A stretch of 41,476 nucleotides of DNA, taken from contig JAGHSF010000030.1 in assembly GCA_018065985.1 (NCBI GenBank), forward strand, positions 1 to 41,476, given 5' to 3'. Source of the DNA: Candidatus Cryptobacteroides choladohippi (GTDB taxonomy: Bacteria > Bacteroidota > Bacteroidia > Bacteroidales > UBA932). The position numbers and the translations under genes were made by a program. This document shows, in pieces, positions 34,454-41,476 of the stretch. Below the pieces are notes generated by a model. The model was not told the origin of the DNA, searched no databases, and was given only the letters and a program-made list of their open reading frames with translations. Position 1 is the first letter of the stretch; each line of letters starts with the position of its first letter.

Positions 34454-34843
34454 ATGGAACAGACACACGCCCTTGGAAGACGTAAAGCAGCTGTAGCTCG
34501 CGTTTATCTCTCAGCAGGAAAAGGTAACGTTGTCATCAACGGCCGCTCAGTAGAGGAATACTTCTCTCTCGAGTCACTCCGTTACATCGTTAACCAGCCG
34601 TTCGCCGTAACAAGCTCAGAAGGCCAGTTTGACGCTAAGATCACCGTCGTAGGCGGTGGTATCAAGGGTCAGGCTGAGGCTATCCGTCTTGGTATTGCAC
34701 GCGCTCTCTGCGAGGTTGACAAGGAAGCTTATCGTTCTACTCTTAAGGCAGCAGGATTCCTCACCCGCGACGCTCGTGAAGTTGAGCGTAAGAAGCCGGG
34801 TCAGCCTGGTGCACGTAGACGCTTCCAGTTCAGCAAACGTTAG
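34454..34843 (+). CDS. rpsI: Small-subunit ribosomal protein S9
   Basis: The 129-residue protein has the S9 signature ([33 protein letters not shown]) and the basic C-terminus ending FSKR, which reaches the P-site tRNA. Operon with rplM, 9-nt gap. Confidence 0.98.
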   Translation: MEQTHALGRRKAAVARVYLSAGKGNVVINGRSVEEYFSLESLRYIVNQPFAVTSSEGQFDAKITVVGGGIKGQAEAIRLGIARALCEVDKEAYRSTLKAAGFLTRDAREVERKKPGQPGARRRFQFSKR

Positions 34844-35025
34844 TTATTGTTTTTTTACGGTACAGTTGCAGTTTTAAACTTTTTTAAGCGTGAGCTTGGG
34901 CGAAAGTTGCTGCACTGCGGAAAAGAATGCAGACCGGCAAGGCCGCTACTGCAATCTTGAAGAAAAGAGCCTGAATGGCTCGACAAGCCAGACAGGAAAA
35001 ATCAACAATTAGATTAAAACAGAAA
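34844..35025 (+). promoter_or_regulatory. Candidate structured leader of rpsB
   Basis: The 182-nt gap between rpsI and rpsB holds several stems: AAGC-GTGA-GCTT (34886-34897), TGCAG/CTGCA (34928-34932 and 34949-34953) enclosing CGGC-AAG-GCCG (34935-34945), and GAGCC/GGCTC (34967-34971 and 34977-34981). A T-rich tract precedes them. This could be a ribosomal-protein leader where S2 regulates its own operon. No strong -7 box was found. Confidence 0.45.
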
Positions 35026-35838
35026 ATGTCACGCACAAATTTCCAAGAATTGCTTGATGCAGGCGTTCACTTCGGACATCTCGCCCGCAAGTGGAACCCT
35101 AAGATGGCTCCGTACATCTTCGATCAGAAGAACGGAATCCACGTTATCGACCTGCACAAGACTATCGTCAAGATAGACGAGGCAGCTGAGGAGATGAAGC
35201 AGCTCGCAAAGAGCGGTCGCAAGATTCTCTTCGTTGCAACAAAGAAGCAGGCTAAGGAAGTTGTTTCTGAGAAATCCGCTGCCGTCGGTATGCCTTCCAT
35301 TACCGAGCGCTGGGCAGGTGGTATGCTCACAAACTTCCCCACTATCCGCAAGGCCATCAAGAAGATGAGCACAATCGACAAGATGAAGGAAGATGGTACA
35401 TTCGAGAAGCTCGCAAAGCGTGAGCGTCTCCAGATCGACCGTCAGCGCGCCAAACTCGAGAAGAACCTCGGTTCTATCCGCGACATGAGCCGCCTCCCTT
35501 CTGCACTCTTCGTGATCGATGTTATGAAGGAGGCCAATGCCGTCAAGGAGGCCAACCGTCTTAACATCCCGGTATTCGCAATGGTTGATACTTGTTGCGA
35601 TCCTACACCTATTGATTATGTAATACCGGCAAACGACGACGCTACAAAGTCAATCGAGTGCATAATGAACATATTGTGCGCAGCTATCCAGGAAGGTCTT
35701 GACGAGCGCAAGCTCGAGAAGGACAAGGAAGCACCTGCAGACGAGGCTGAGGCAAAGGCAGCAGCAGCAACAGGCAAGAAGCTCCGTGCCCGCAAGGGTG
35801 CACGCCCCGTTGATGTAGAGGCTGAGGCTGAGGCTTAA
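35026..35838 (+). CDS. rpsB: Small-subunit ribosomal protein S2
   Basis: The 270-residue protein starts at ATG 35026 (MSRTNFQELLDAGVHFGHLARKWNP), the family N-terminus; an in-frame ATG at 34975 would add 17 residues inside the leader. The coiled-coil arm and the DVMKEANAVKEANRLNIPVFAMVDTCCDP segment are typical. A C-terminal Ala/Glu/Lys tail is a Bacteroidota feature. tsf follows after 31 nt. Confidence 0.97.
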   Translation: MSRTNFQELLDAGVHFGHLARKWNPKMAPYIFDQKNGIHVIDLHKTIVKIDEAAEEMKQLAKSGRKILFVATKKQAKEVVSEKSAAVGMPSITERWAGGMLTNFPTIRKAIKKMSTIDKMKEDGTFEKLAKRERLQIDRQRAKLEKNLGSIRDMSRLPSALFVIDVMKEANAVKEANRLNIPVFAMVDTCCDPTPIDYVIPANDDATKSIECIMNILCAAIQEGLDERKLEKDKEAPADEAEAKAAAATGKKLRARKGARPVDVEAEAEA

Positions 35839-35869
35839 TCAAGTTCCATAAAATAAAGATATACGCATT

Positions 35870-36865
35870 ATGGCAATTACCGCAGCAGACGTAATGAAGT
35901 TACGTAAGATGACTTCTGCCGGCATGATGGATTGCAAGAAGGCTCTCGAAGAAGCTGAGGGCGACTTCAACAAGGCAATGAACATCATCCGCGAGAAGGG
36001 CAAACTCGTTGCAGCAAAGAGGTCTGACCGTGAGACTTCAGAGGGTGCAGTCAAGGCACGTATCGAGGGAAACAAGGGTATCCTTGTATGCCTCGGCTGT
36101 GAGACTGACTTCGTATCTCGCAACTCAGATTTCCAGAACCTTGCAGAGGCCATAGCAGATATTGCTATCGCCAACTGCCCCGCTGACCTCGAAGGTCTCA
36201 AGGCTTGCAAGATGGCTGATGGCTACACAGTGGCAGAGGCTGTCGAGGCTCAGACCGGAAAGACAGGCGAGAAGCACGTTCTTGCATACTATGCATATGT
36301 TGAGGCTCCCTACGTAAAGGAGTACATCCACAAGATCACCGGCAAGCTCGGCGCAATCGTGGGCTTCAACAAGGAAGTTCCCGAGGATATCGCCAAGGGT
36401 ATTGTAATGCAGGTCGCCTCAATGAACCCTGTATCCATCTCCGCAGAGGAGTGCCCTCAGTCCGTTCTTGACAACGAGTACAATGTGGCTGTCCAGAAGA
36501 CCAAGGAGGAGCAGGTTCAGAAGGCTGTAGACGCAGCTCTCAAGAAGGCTGGCATCAACCCTGCACACGTCGATTCAGAGGATCATATCGAGTCTAACAC
36601 TGCAAAGGGATGGCTTACTCCCGAGCAGGCAGCTCAGGCTCGCGAGATCATCAAGACCGTCGGTGCGGAGAAGGCAGCTAACCTCAACCCTGCAATGATC
36701 GAGAACATCGCCAAGGGCCGTGTACAGAAGTTCCTCAAGGAGAACACCCTTATGGAGCAGGAGTACCAGATGGCAGACGACAAGAAGATCGTCAAGGACG
36801 TTCTTGCCGCAGCCGACAAGGAGGCTAAGGTCGTAAGCATGAAGCGTTTCTCACTCAACGACTAA
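35870..36865 (+). CDS. tsf: Elongation factor Ts
   Basis: The 331-residue guanine-nucleotide exchange factor for EF-Tu begins with the TDF-like ADVMKLRKMTSAGMMDCKKALEEAEGD motif and contains the LGCETDFVSRN signature (about 72-82). It is longer than the E. coli protein (283) because of added segments in the core domain. It follows rpsB and ends in a strong terminator. Confidence 0.97.
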   Translation: MAITAADVMKLRKMTSAGMMDCKKALEEAEGDFNKAMNIIREKGKLVAAKRSDRETSEGAVKARIEGNKGILVCLGCETDFVSRNSDFQNLAEAIADIAIANCPADLEGLKACKMADGYTVAEAVEAQTGKTGEKHVLAYYAYVEAPYVKEYIHKITGKLGAIVGFNKEVPEDIAKGIVMQVASMNPVSISAEECPQSVLDNEYNVAVQKTKEEQVQKAVDAALKKAGINPAHVDSEDHIESNTAKGWLTPEQAAQAREIIKTVGAEKAANLNPAMIENIAKGRVQKFLKENTLMEQEYQMADDKKIVKDVLAAADKEAKVVSMKRFSLND

Positions 36866-36886
36866 TTTCAACTCATTCATAAAAGA

Positions 36887-36916
36887 ATGGCTGCCCGACC
36901 GGGCGGCCATTTTTTT
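36887..36916 (+). terminator. Terminator of rpsB-tsf
   Basis: ATGGCTGCCC (36887-36896) pairs with GGGCGGCCAT (36901-36910) around GACC, with one G-U pair, followed by T6 (36911-36916). Confidence 0.92.
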
Positions 36917-36918
36917 GT

Positions 36919-36926
36919 TATCTTTG
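36919..36926 (+). promoter_or_regulatory. Promoter -7 box of the flippase operon
   Basis: TATCTTTG, a perfect TAnnTTTG match, lies 2 nt after the tsf terminator T-run and 5 nt before the ATG at 36932. The upstream -33 position falls within the terminator hairpin. A leaderless mRNA is predicted. Confidence 0.65.
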
Positions 36927-36931
36927 TACCC

Positions 36932-38392
36932 ATGAACTTGAAGTCTCTTGCAAAGGATACCGCAATATACGGTCTTAGCAGCATAGTCGGTAGATTTCTC
37001 AATTATCTGCTTGTCATTCTTCATACCAGGGTCATTCCCATGGAGAGTGGCGGATATGGCATTGTGTCCAACCTTTACGCATGGACGGCACTTCTGCTGG
37101 CATTCCTGACCTTCGGAATGGAAACGACCTTCTTCCGTTTTGCCAACAAGGAGGATGAGAATCCCGAGAAGGTTTATTCCACTGCACTGAAGATGGTGCT
37201 GGGTGTGGCTCTGGTCTTCCTTGCCGTCGTGTTCGGGTTCCTGAAGCCGATTTCCGGCGCGCTTGGATATTCGGCGCATCCTGAGTATGTGGGCTGCTTT
37301 GCCATCATCACGGCGCTGGATGCCTTCCAGGCTATCCTGTACGTCCGTCTGCGCCAGCAAAGGCGGCCTTTGAAGTTCCTGAGCCTGAAGATGACCTACA
37401 TCTTCACAAGCATCATCCTCAACCTCGTCGCATTCCTTGTGCTGCCCAAGTTTTTCGGCAGATTCCCTGCGCTCGAGCAGACGTTCGTCAAGTATGATTA
37501 CGGCGTAGGCTTCATCTTCCTCATCAACCTCATCTGTACGACACTGGTTACATTTGCCTTCATCCCTGAGATGAAAGGCCTTGGGGTGAAGTTCGACAAG
37601 TGCCTCTGCCGCAGAATGCTCAAGTATACCTGGCCTCTGCTTCTGATGTCGGTCGTGGGCATGCTCAATCAGGTTGCCGACAAGATCCTTCTTCCTCAGC
37701 TCATGCCGGGTAGGGAGGGTATGGTTCAACTCGGCATCTACGGTGCATGTGTGAAGATAGCGATGATAATGTCAATGCTCGTGCAGGCCTTCCGTTATGC
37801 GTATGAGCCTATCGTTTTCGGGGAGGCAAAGAATCGTAACAGCGACAAGACACTTGCGGATGGCATGAAGTGGTTTGTAATCTTCTCGCTTCTGGCGTAC
37901 CTCGCCGTCATGTTCTATCTTCCTGTTCTGAAGTACATTATAGGCAGCGGATACTGGGAGGGCCTTGATGTGGTTCCTGTGGTCATGCTCGCCGAGCTTT
38001 TCATGGGCATCTACTTCAACCTGTCTTTCTGGTACAAACTGACCGACCAGACATGGTGGGGTGCCATCATCAATGCCATTGCCGTTGCCGTGATGATTGG
38101 CATCAATATCATCTTCGTGCCCAGAATAGGTTACTGGGCCTGTGCCTGGGGTGGATTCGCCGGTTATGGCATTGCCATGCTCATCAGCTACTTCCTTGGT
38201 CAGAGAAAATATCCGATAGCATACGACCTCAGGACAATCTTTACCTTTGCGCTCATTGCCTGTGTCTACTACTTCCTGTATACTGAACTTCAGGGCTTTG
38301 GCGCGAAGACGTGGTTGCTTCTCATCGCCGGTACGGTTTTCCTTGCCAGCTACGCATATTTTGTATGGAAACACATAAAACAGTCCAGATAA
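36932..38392 (+). CDS. Polysaccharide flippase of the MOP superfamily (Wzx/MurJ-like)
   Basis: The 486-residue protein has about 14 membrane helices and the N-terminal pattern of oligosaccharide flippases (LAKDTAIYGLSSIVGRFLNYLLVILHTRVI). It flips a lipid-linked sugar; substrate unknown. The start at ATG 36932 is preferred because the longer frame overlaps the tsf terminator. The stop overlaps the cyclophilin gene (TAATG). Confidence 0.88.
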   Translation: MNLKSLAKDTAIYGLSSIVGRFLNYLLVILHTRVIPMESGGYGIVSNLYAWTALLLAFLTFGMETTFFRFANKEDENPEKVYSTALKMVLGVALVFLAVVFGFLKPISGALGYSAHPEYVGCFAIITALDAFQAILYVRLRQQRRPLKFLSLKMTYIFTSIILNLVAFLVLPKFFGRFPALEQTFVKYDYGVGFIFLINLICTTLVTFAFIPEMKGLGVKFDKCLCRRMLKYTWPLLLMSVVGMLNQVADKILLPQLMPGREGMVQLGIYGACVKIAMIMSMLVQAFRYAYEPIVFGEAKNRNSDKTLADGMKWFVIFSLLAYLAVMFYLPVLKYIIGSGYWEGLDVVPVVMLAELFMGIYFNLSFWYKLTDQTWWGAIINAIAVAVMIGINIIFVPRIGYWACAWGGFAGYGIAMLISYFLGQRKYPIAYDLRTIFTFALIACVYYFLYTELQGFGAKTWLLLIAGTVFLASYAYFVWKHIKQSR

Positions 38393-39069
38393 TGAAAAGA
38401 ACTCTTACCATTGCGCTTTGCTTCGTTCTCGGAGCGGCGCTCCTGGCGTCCTGCGGTTCCAGGAAAAAGACCGCAGAGCAGACCTCGGAAGACGGGCAGA
38501 TGGAAGCTGCTGCCGAGGTTGCTCCCGCTATCGACTCGGCCAAGGTCGCATCGCTGCCTGACGAGCCCAAGTTCGACATCGTGACCAACTTCGGTACCAT
38601 TCGCGTGAAGCTCTATTCCGACACTCCGAAGCACCGTGCCAACTTCATCAAGATGGCCATGAGCGGATTCTATGACGGAATACTTTTCCACCGCGTCATC
38701 AACGGATTCATGATCCAGTGCGGCGACCCTCTCACCAAGGACGCCTCCCAGAAGGACAAGTGGGGAACCGGCGGCCCCGGTTACACGATCCCCGCTGAAT
38801 TCGTTCCCGAACACCATCACATCAAGGGCGCTCTCGCGGCTGCCCGCCGTGGAGATGCCGCCAATCCTCTCAAGGAATCCAGCGGCTCCCAGTTCTACAT
38901 CGTGCAGAATGCTGCCGCATGCGCAGCGCTCGATGGCGAGTATACCGTGTTCGGCGAGACCATCGACGGATTCAAGGTCATAGACGATATTGCAGCCGTT
39001 CAGGTCGGCGCCCGCGACTGTCCCGTCGAGACTGTAAAAATTATTTCGGTAAAATTGGTCGAGGAGTAG
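38392..39069 (+). CDS. Cyclophilin-type peptidyl-prolyl isomerase lipoprotein
   Basis: The 225-residue protein has a lipoprotein signal with lipobox LLASC (Cys21) followed by an acidic linker. The cyclophilin domain (from about 60) has FHRVINGFMIQCGDP, GGPGYTIPAEF and SSGSQFYIV, so it is probably active in the periplasm as a protein-folding aid. The start at 38392 overlaps the flippase stop. The terminator at 39147 follows after 77 nt. Confidence 0.93.
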   Translation: MKRTLTIALCFVLGAALLASCGSRKKTAEQTSEDGQMEAAAEVAPAIDSAKVASLPDEPKFDIVTNFGTIRVKLYSDTPKHRANFIKMAMSGFYDGILFHRVINGFMIQCGDPLTKDASQKDKWGTGGPGYTIPAEFVPEHHHIKGALAAARRGDAANPLKESSGSQFYIVQNAAACAALDGEYTVFGETIDGFKVIDDIAAVQVGARDCPVETVKIISVKLVEE

Positions 39070-39146
39070 TGTTTTGGCACGAAGCTTGCAAATTGATAAA
39101 CCGAATAGTTTTTTCATAGGTTAAATTTTTAGGTTAGAATTGCGTA

Positions 39147-39181
39147 ACAACCCCGATGTGATATCGGGGTTGTGATTTTTT
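39147..39181 (+). terminator. Terminator after the cyclophilin gene
   Basis: ACAACCCCGAT (39147-39157) pairs perfectly with ATCGGGGTTGT (39163-39173) around a 5-nt loop, followed by T6 (39176-39181). Confidence 0.9.
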
Positions 39182-39184
39182 ATG

Positions 39185-39192
39185 TAACTTTG
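39185..39192 (+). promoter_or_regulatory. Promoter -7 box of nagB
   Basis: TAACTTTG, a perfect TAnnTTTG match, is 36 nt before ATG 39229. The preceding terminator again occupies the -33 position. Confidence 0.65.
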
Positions 39193-39228
39193 CTTGCAGA
39201 ACTTCGAATTCAACAACAAATCAATACA

Positions 39229-40026
39229 ATGAGAGTAGTTATCAAAAATGGTTCAGCTGACGGATCAATCTGGGCAGCACATTACATCGCAGAGAAGATC
39301 AAGGCCAAGGCAGCAAAGACTTCGGAGCCTTTCGTAATCGGTCTCTGCACCGGTTCAACCCCTATTCAGACATACGCGGAACTTGCACGCATGGTCAAGG
39401 CTGGTGAGCTTTCATTCAAGAATGTCATCTCCTTCAACATGGACGAGTATGTAGGACTCCCTGAGAATCATCCCGAGAGCTATCATTCATTCATGCACAA
39501 GTATCTCTTCGACCTTATCGACGAGCCCGCAGAGAACATACATATCCTCAATGGCAATGCTCCCGACCTCGCAGCCGAGTGCGCCGCTTACGAGCAGGCA
39601 ATCAGGAATGCTGGCGGAATCGACCTCTTCCTCGGCGGAATAGGCGAGGACGGACACATCGCATTCAACGAGCCTTTCTCATCGCTCAGCTCACGCACCC
39701 GCGTTGTCACCCTTACCGAGGACACCAGAATCGTGAATTCACGCTTCTTCGGCGGCGACATGAACCTGGTGCCCAAGCAGGCTCTTTCGGTAGGTGTTGC
39801 CACCGTTACGGATTCCGAGGAGGTTGTAATCCTTGCTTTCGGTCCCAAGAAGGCCCGCGCTCTCGCAGCCGCCATCGAAGGACCTGCCAGCCACTACTGC
39901 ACCGTCTCTGCCCTCCAGCTCCATCCTGCAGGCACCATCGTGTGCGACGAGGCAGCCGTAGGTGAGATCAAGCTCAATTCCTACAAGTACTTCAAGGCTG
40001 TAGAGGAAGCGGAACAGAACTGCTAG
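39229..40026 (+). CDS. nagB: Glucosamine-6-phosphate deaminase
   Basis: The 265-residue enzyme converts glucosamine-6-phosphate to fructose-6-phosphate and ammonia. Catalytic residues match E. coli numbering exactly: D72 (FNMDEYVGL), D141 and H143 (GEDGHIAFNEP) and E148. I chose ATG 39229 because MRVVIKNGSADGS fits the family; the upstream ATG at 39172 is inside the terminator. The stop shares CTAG with the convergent chromate-transporter gene. Confidence 0.96.
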   Translation: MRVVIKNGSADGSIWAAHYIAEKIKAKAAKTSEPFVIGLCTGSTPIQTYAELARMVKAGELSFKNVISFNMDEYVGLPENHPESYHSFMHKYLFDLIDEPAENIHILNGNAPDLAAECAAYEQAIRNAGGIDLFLGGIGEDGHIAFNEPFSSLSSRTRVVTLTEDTRIVNSRFFGGDMNLVPKQALSVGVATVTDSEEVVILAFGPKKARALAAAIEGPASHYCTVSALQLHPAGTIVCDEAAVGEIKLNSYKYFKAVEEAEQNC

Positions 40027-40625
40027 AGAAGATAATACAGCACAAATCCAGCAATAGCGCCGGCTCCAAGCAACAGCATGGGGCCGGCTTTCAGGAATGT
40101 ATAGGCCGCGAATGCCGCTGCGAAGAGCACCCATGACTTCCAGTCGGGGAAGTTGGACGCCACGATGCCCGCGCTGATTCCGTCGCCGAGCTGCAGGTTC
40201 ACCATGAGCGCCACTGCGGCCGCTCCGATAAGTCCGGCAACCGCGGGCTTGAGACCGGAGAGCACGCTTTGGAATATGGGGGTCTCGTGAAATCTGGCAT
40301 AGAACTTCACTATCGCCAGCATTATGATGAAGCTGGGCAGCACGATGGCGAGCGATGCCGTCAGCGAGCCTATGGACGAGAGAAACTCGCCTGCGCCCGC
40401 CTCTCTGAGCACCTCGTAGCCCACATAGGTGGAACAGTTGAGCCCTACTGGTCCGGGAGTCATCTGCGAGATTGCCACGATGTCGGTGAATGCGCTTTCG
40501 CTGATCCATCCGCGTGCTATCACAAGCTCGCTCTGGATGATGCCTATCACCGCATAACCCCCGCCGAAGGTGAACATCCCTATTATGAAGAAGCGCCAGA
40601 AAAGCTGGAGAATCAGAGCTGTCAT
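40023..40625 (-). CDS. Chromate transporter family protein, second short subunit
   Basis: The 200-residue protein is one CHR domain with about five or six helices (FGGGYAVIGIIQSELV, ISQMTPGPVGLNCSTYVGYEV). Short CHR proteins work as pairs encoded by two genes. The start at ATG 40625 overlaps the upstream gene by ATGA; a longer frame lies inside that gene. The stop overlaps nagB by 4 nt in the CTAG palindrome. The native substrate may be chromate or another anion. Confidence 0.92.
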   Translation of the reverse strand: MTALILQLFWRFFIIGMFTFGGGYAVIGIIQSELVIARGWISESAFTDIVAISQMTPGPVGLNCSTYVGYEVLREAGAGEFLSSIGSLTASLAIVLPSFIIMLAIVKFYARFHETPIFQSVLSGLKPAVAGLIGAAAVALMVNLQLGDGISAGIVASNFPDWKSWVLFAAAFAAYTFLKAGPMLLLGAGAIAGFVLYYLL

Positions 40626-41167
40626 CTGCCCGAGGCCCTCCTCTGCCTGAAGAATGCCAGAACTGCCGCCAGGACTATGGTCGTGAGCAGGATGTAGATG
40701 GCAGAGATCTTGAGCAGGGCGATTCCGGCAAGAGTCGCGAGCGATACCGCCCACTGCCACCATCTGCCCTGCCTGCGCATGAGCTTGACCGTATAGGCGG
40801 CTATGATTGCCACCGCTACGGGGCGGACACCTGTGAATATGGCTTCCACCACTGCGCTGTCCTTGAAGTTAGTAAAGAACATTGCGATGGCAAGGATGAT
40901 CAGGAATGGTGCCATGATGGAGCCCAGAGTTGCCGCGATGCTGCCGGGAATGCCTCTCAGCCTGTATCCGGCGAAGATGGACATGTTCACGGTCAGAAGG
41001 CCCGGAGCGGACTGCGAGAGTGCCACTATGTCGGGCAGCTCTTCATCTGAAATCCATCCGTACTTCCTGATTTCAGCCTCGATGGCGGGTACCATCATAT
41101 AGCCTCCTCCGATGGTGAAAGCGCCGATTTTTGCGAACACGGCGAATATCTTCCAAAGCGAAACCAT
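40622..41167 (-). CDS. Chromate transporter family protein, first short subunit
   Basis: The 181-residue protein is the other CHR domain (FTIGGGYMMVPAIEAEI, LSQSAPGLLTVNMSIFAGYRL). With the next gene it forms a short-chain CHR pair, coupled by a 4-nt ATGA overlap. Its TAACTTTG promoter box ends 4 nt before the ATG, predicting a leaderless mRNA. Confidence 0.92.
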   Translation of the reverse strand: MVSLWKIFAVFAKIGAFTIGGGYMMVPAIEAEIRKYGWISDEELPDIVALSQSAPGLLTVNMSIFAGYRLRGIPGSIAATLGSIMAPFLIILAIAMFFTNFKDSAVVEAIFTGVRPVAVAIIAAYTVKLMRRQGRWWQWAVSLATLAGIALLKISAIYILLTTIVLAAVLAFFRQRRASGR

Positions 41168-41171
41168 GTGA

Positions 41172-41179
41172 CAAAGTTA
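41172..41179 (-). promoter_or_regulatory. Promoter -7 box of the chromate-transporter pair
   Basis: TAACTTTG on the minus strand is a perfect TAnnTTTG match, 4 nt from the ATG at 41167. Confidence 0.65.
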
Positions 41180-41216
41180 CTAATTGAGATATTTTTAACA
41201 AAAAAAGCATAAAAAA

Positions 41217-41247
41217 TTTGTGAGTTAAAAAAAAGTGCGTATCTTTG
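41217..41247 (+). promoter_or_regulatory. rRNA operon promoter
   Basis: TTTG (41217-41220), a 19-nt spacer and TATCTTTG (41240-41247) match the Bacteroidota consensus perfectly. An A-rich block (41200-41216) upstream may act as an UP-like element. The predicted leader of about 140 nt to 41391 contains a small hairpin with a GAAA loop (about 41253-41269) and GATCATTGACAATATTG (41273-41289), of the type seen before Bacteroidales 16S genes. Confidence 0.85.
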
Positions 41248-41391
41248 CCGTCCCTTTCGGAAACGAAGGAAAGATCATTGACAATATTGTAAAGATAAGT
41301 ACAAGCAAGTACCGAAATTTAATAATTCGAGAGCGTTAATTCTTTTAAAAAGGATTTAGGCGTCAGGAGTCAAGCTAGAATTTGAAAATAT

Positions 41392-41476
41392 ACAAAGAAG
41401 AGTTTGATCCTGGCTCAGGATGAACGCTAGCGGCAGGCTTAACACATGCAAGTCGAGGGGCAGCGGGGAGTAGCAA
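41392..41476 (+). rRNA. rrs: 16S ribosomal RNA, 5' end (truncated by the window)
   Basis: The universal AGAGTTTGATCCTGGCTCAG begins at 41399, corresponding to E. coli position 8, so the gene starts near 41392. The following GATGAACGCTAGCGGCAGGC and TTAACACATGCAAGTCGAGG are typical of Bacteroidales. Only about 85 nt are present. Confidence 0.97.

Noticed and set aside
36851..37729. 292-residue minus-strand open frame
   Set aside because: Antisense to the flippase gene and runs through the tsf terminator.
1..41476. CRISPR arrays, toxin-antitoxin or defence genes, prophage genes
   Set aside because: No regularly spaced repeats and no recognisable nucleases, integrases or phage structural proteins were seen apart from the RAYT.

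Overview
The window looks like a chromosomal segment of a Gram-negative member of the order Bacteroidales (phylum Bacteroidota). The evidence is the 16S rRNA 5' end at the right edge, the repeated TAnnTTTG promoter box, weak or absent Shine-Dalgarno sequences, lipid A and outer-membrane genes, and Bacteroidota-type MreB/RodA, SdhC and coiled-coil proteins. The base composition is moderately G+C-rich. The 16S fragment and gene content would fit a Rikenellaceae/RC9-like gut lineage, but that is only a guess.

Layout. Positions 1-1440 hold what may be the edge of an insertion element (18-bp direct repeat), a tRNA-Leu(UAA) on the minus strand, a RAYT-type HUH transposase gene and two REP-like hairpins downstream of it. 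From 1441 to 8087 (minus) lies the rod-shape operon mreB-mreC-mreD-mrdA-rodA, ending in an unusual PAP2 phosphatase fused to a probable outer-membrane beta-barrel. Positions 8134-11593 carry ispD (+) and a convergent topA-Lrp/AsnC pair (-). Positions 11664-15989 (+) form a PBP1A-ddl-prmC operon. Positions 16029-24999 hold a surface lipoprotein, a U32 hydroxylase/peptidase-like gene with a TPR protein, a catalytically dead M16-like protein with a DUF3109 gene, and an aquaporin-TSCPD pair with unusual cysteine features.

Positions 25013-31512 (+) hold a coiled-coil membrane protein, a shortened hemW, an M24 aminopeptidase, a frameshifted dusB, lpxK and a porin-like barrel. Positions 31707-33113 (-) are pyrH-frr. 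Positions 33123-36916 (+) are an orphan sdhC and the ribosomal genes rplM-rpsI and rpsB-tsf with structured leaders. Then come a flippase and a cyclophilin lipoprotein, nagB, a convergent pair of short chromate-transporter genes (-), and the rRNA promoter, leader and first ~85 nt of 16S rRNA.

How the genes work together: much of the window serves cell-envelope construction (elongasome, PBP1A, Ddl, LpxK, flippase, NagB, IspD for isoprenoid carrier) and translation (rplM, rpsI, rpsB, tsf, frr, prmC, dusB, tRNA, rRNA). No CRISPR array, defence island or biosynthetic cluster is visible. The most unusual signals are the RAYT/REP pair, a promoter box placed 4-5 nt before six start codons (predicting leaderless mRNAs), the PAP2-barrel fusion, the cysteine-tailed aquaporin next to a Tat-signal TSCPD protein, the dusB frameshift and the orphan sdhC.
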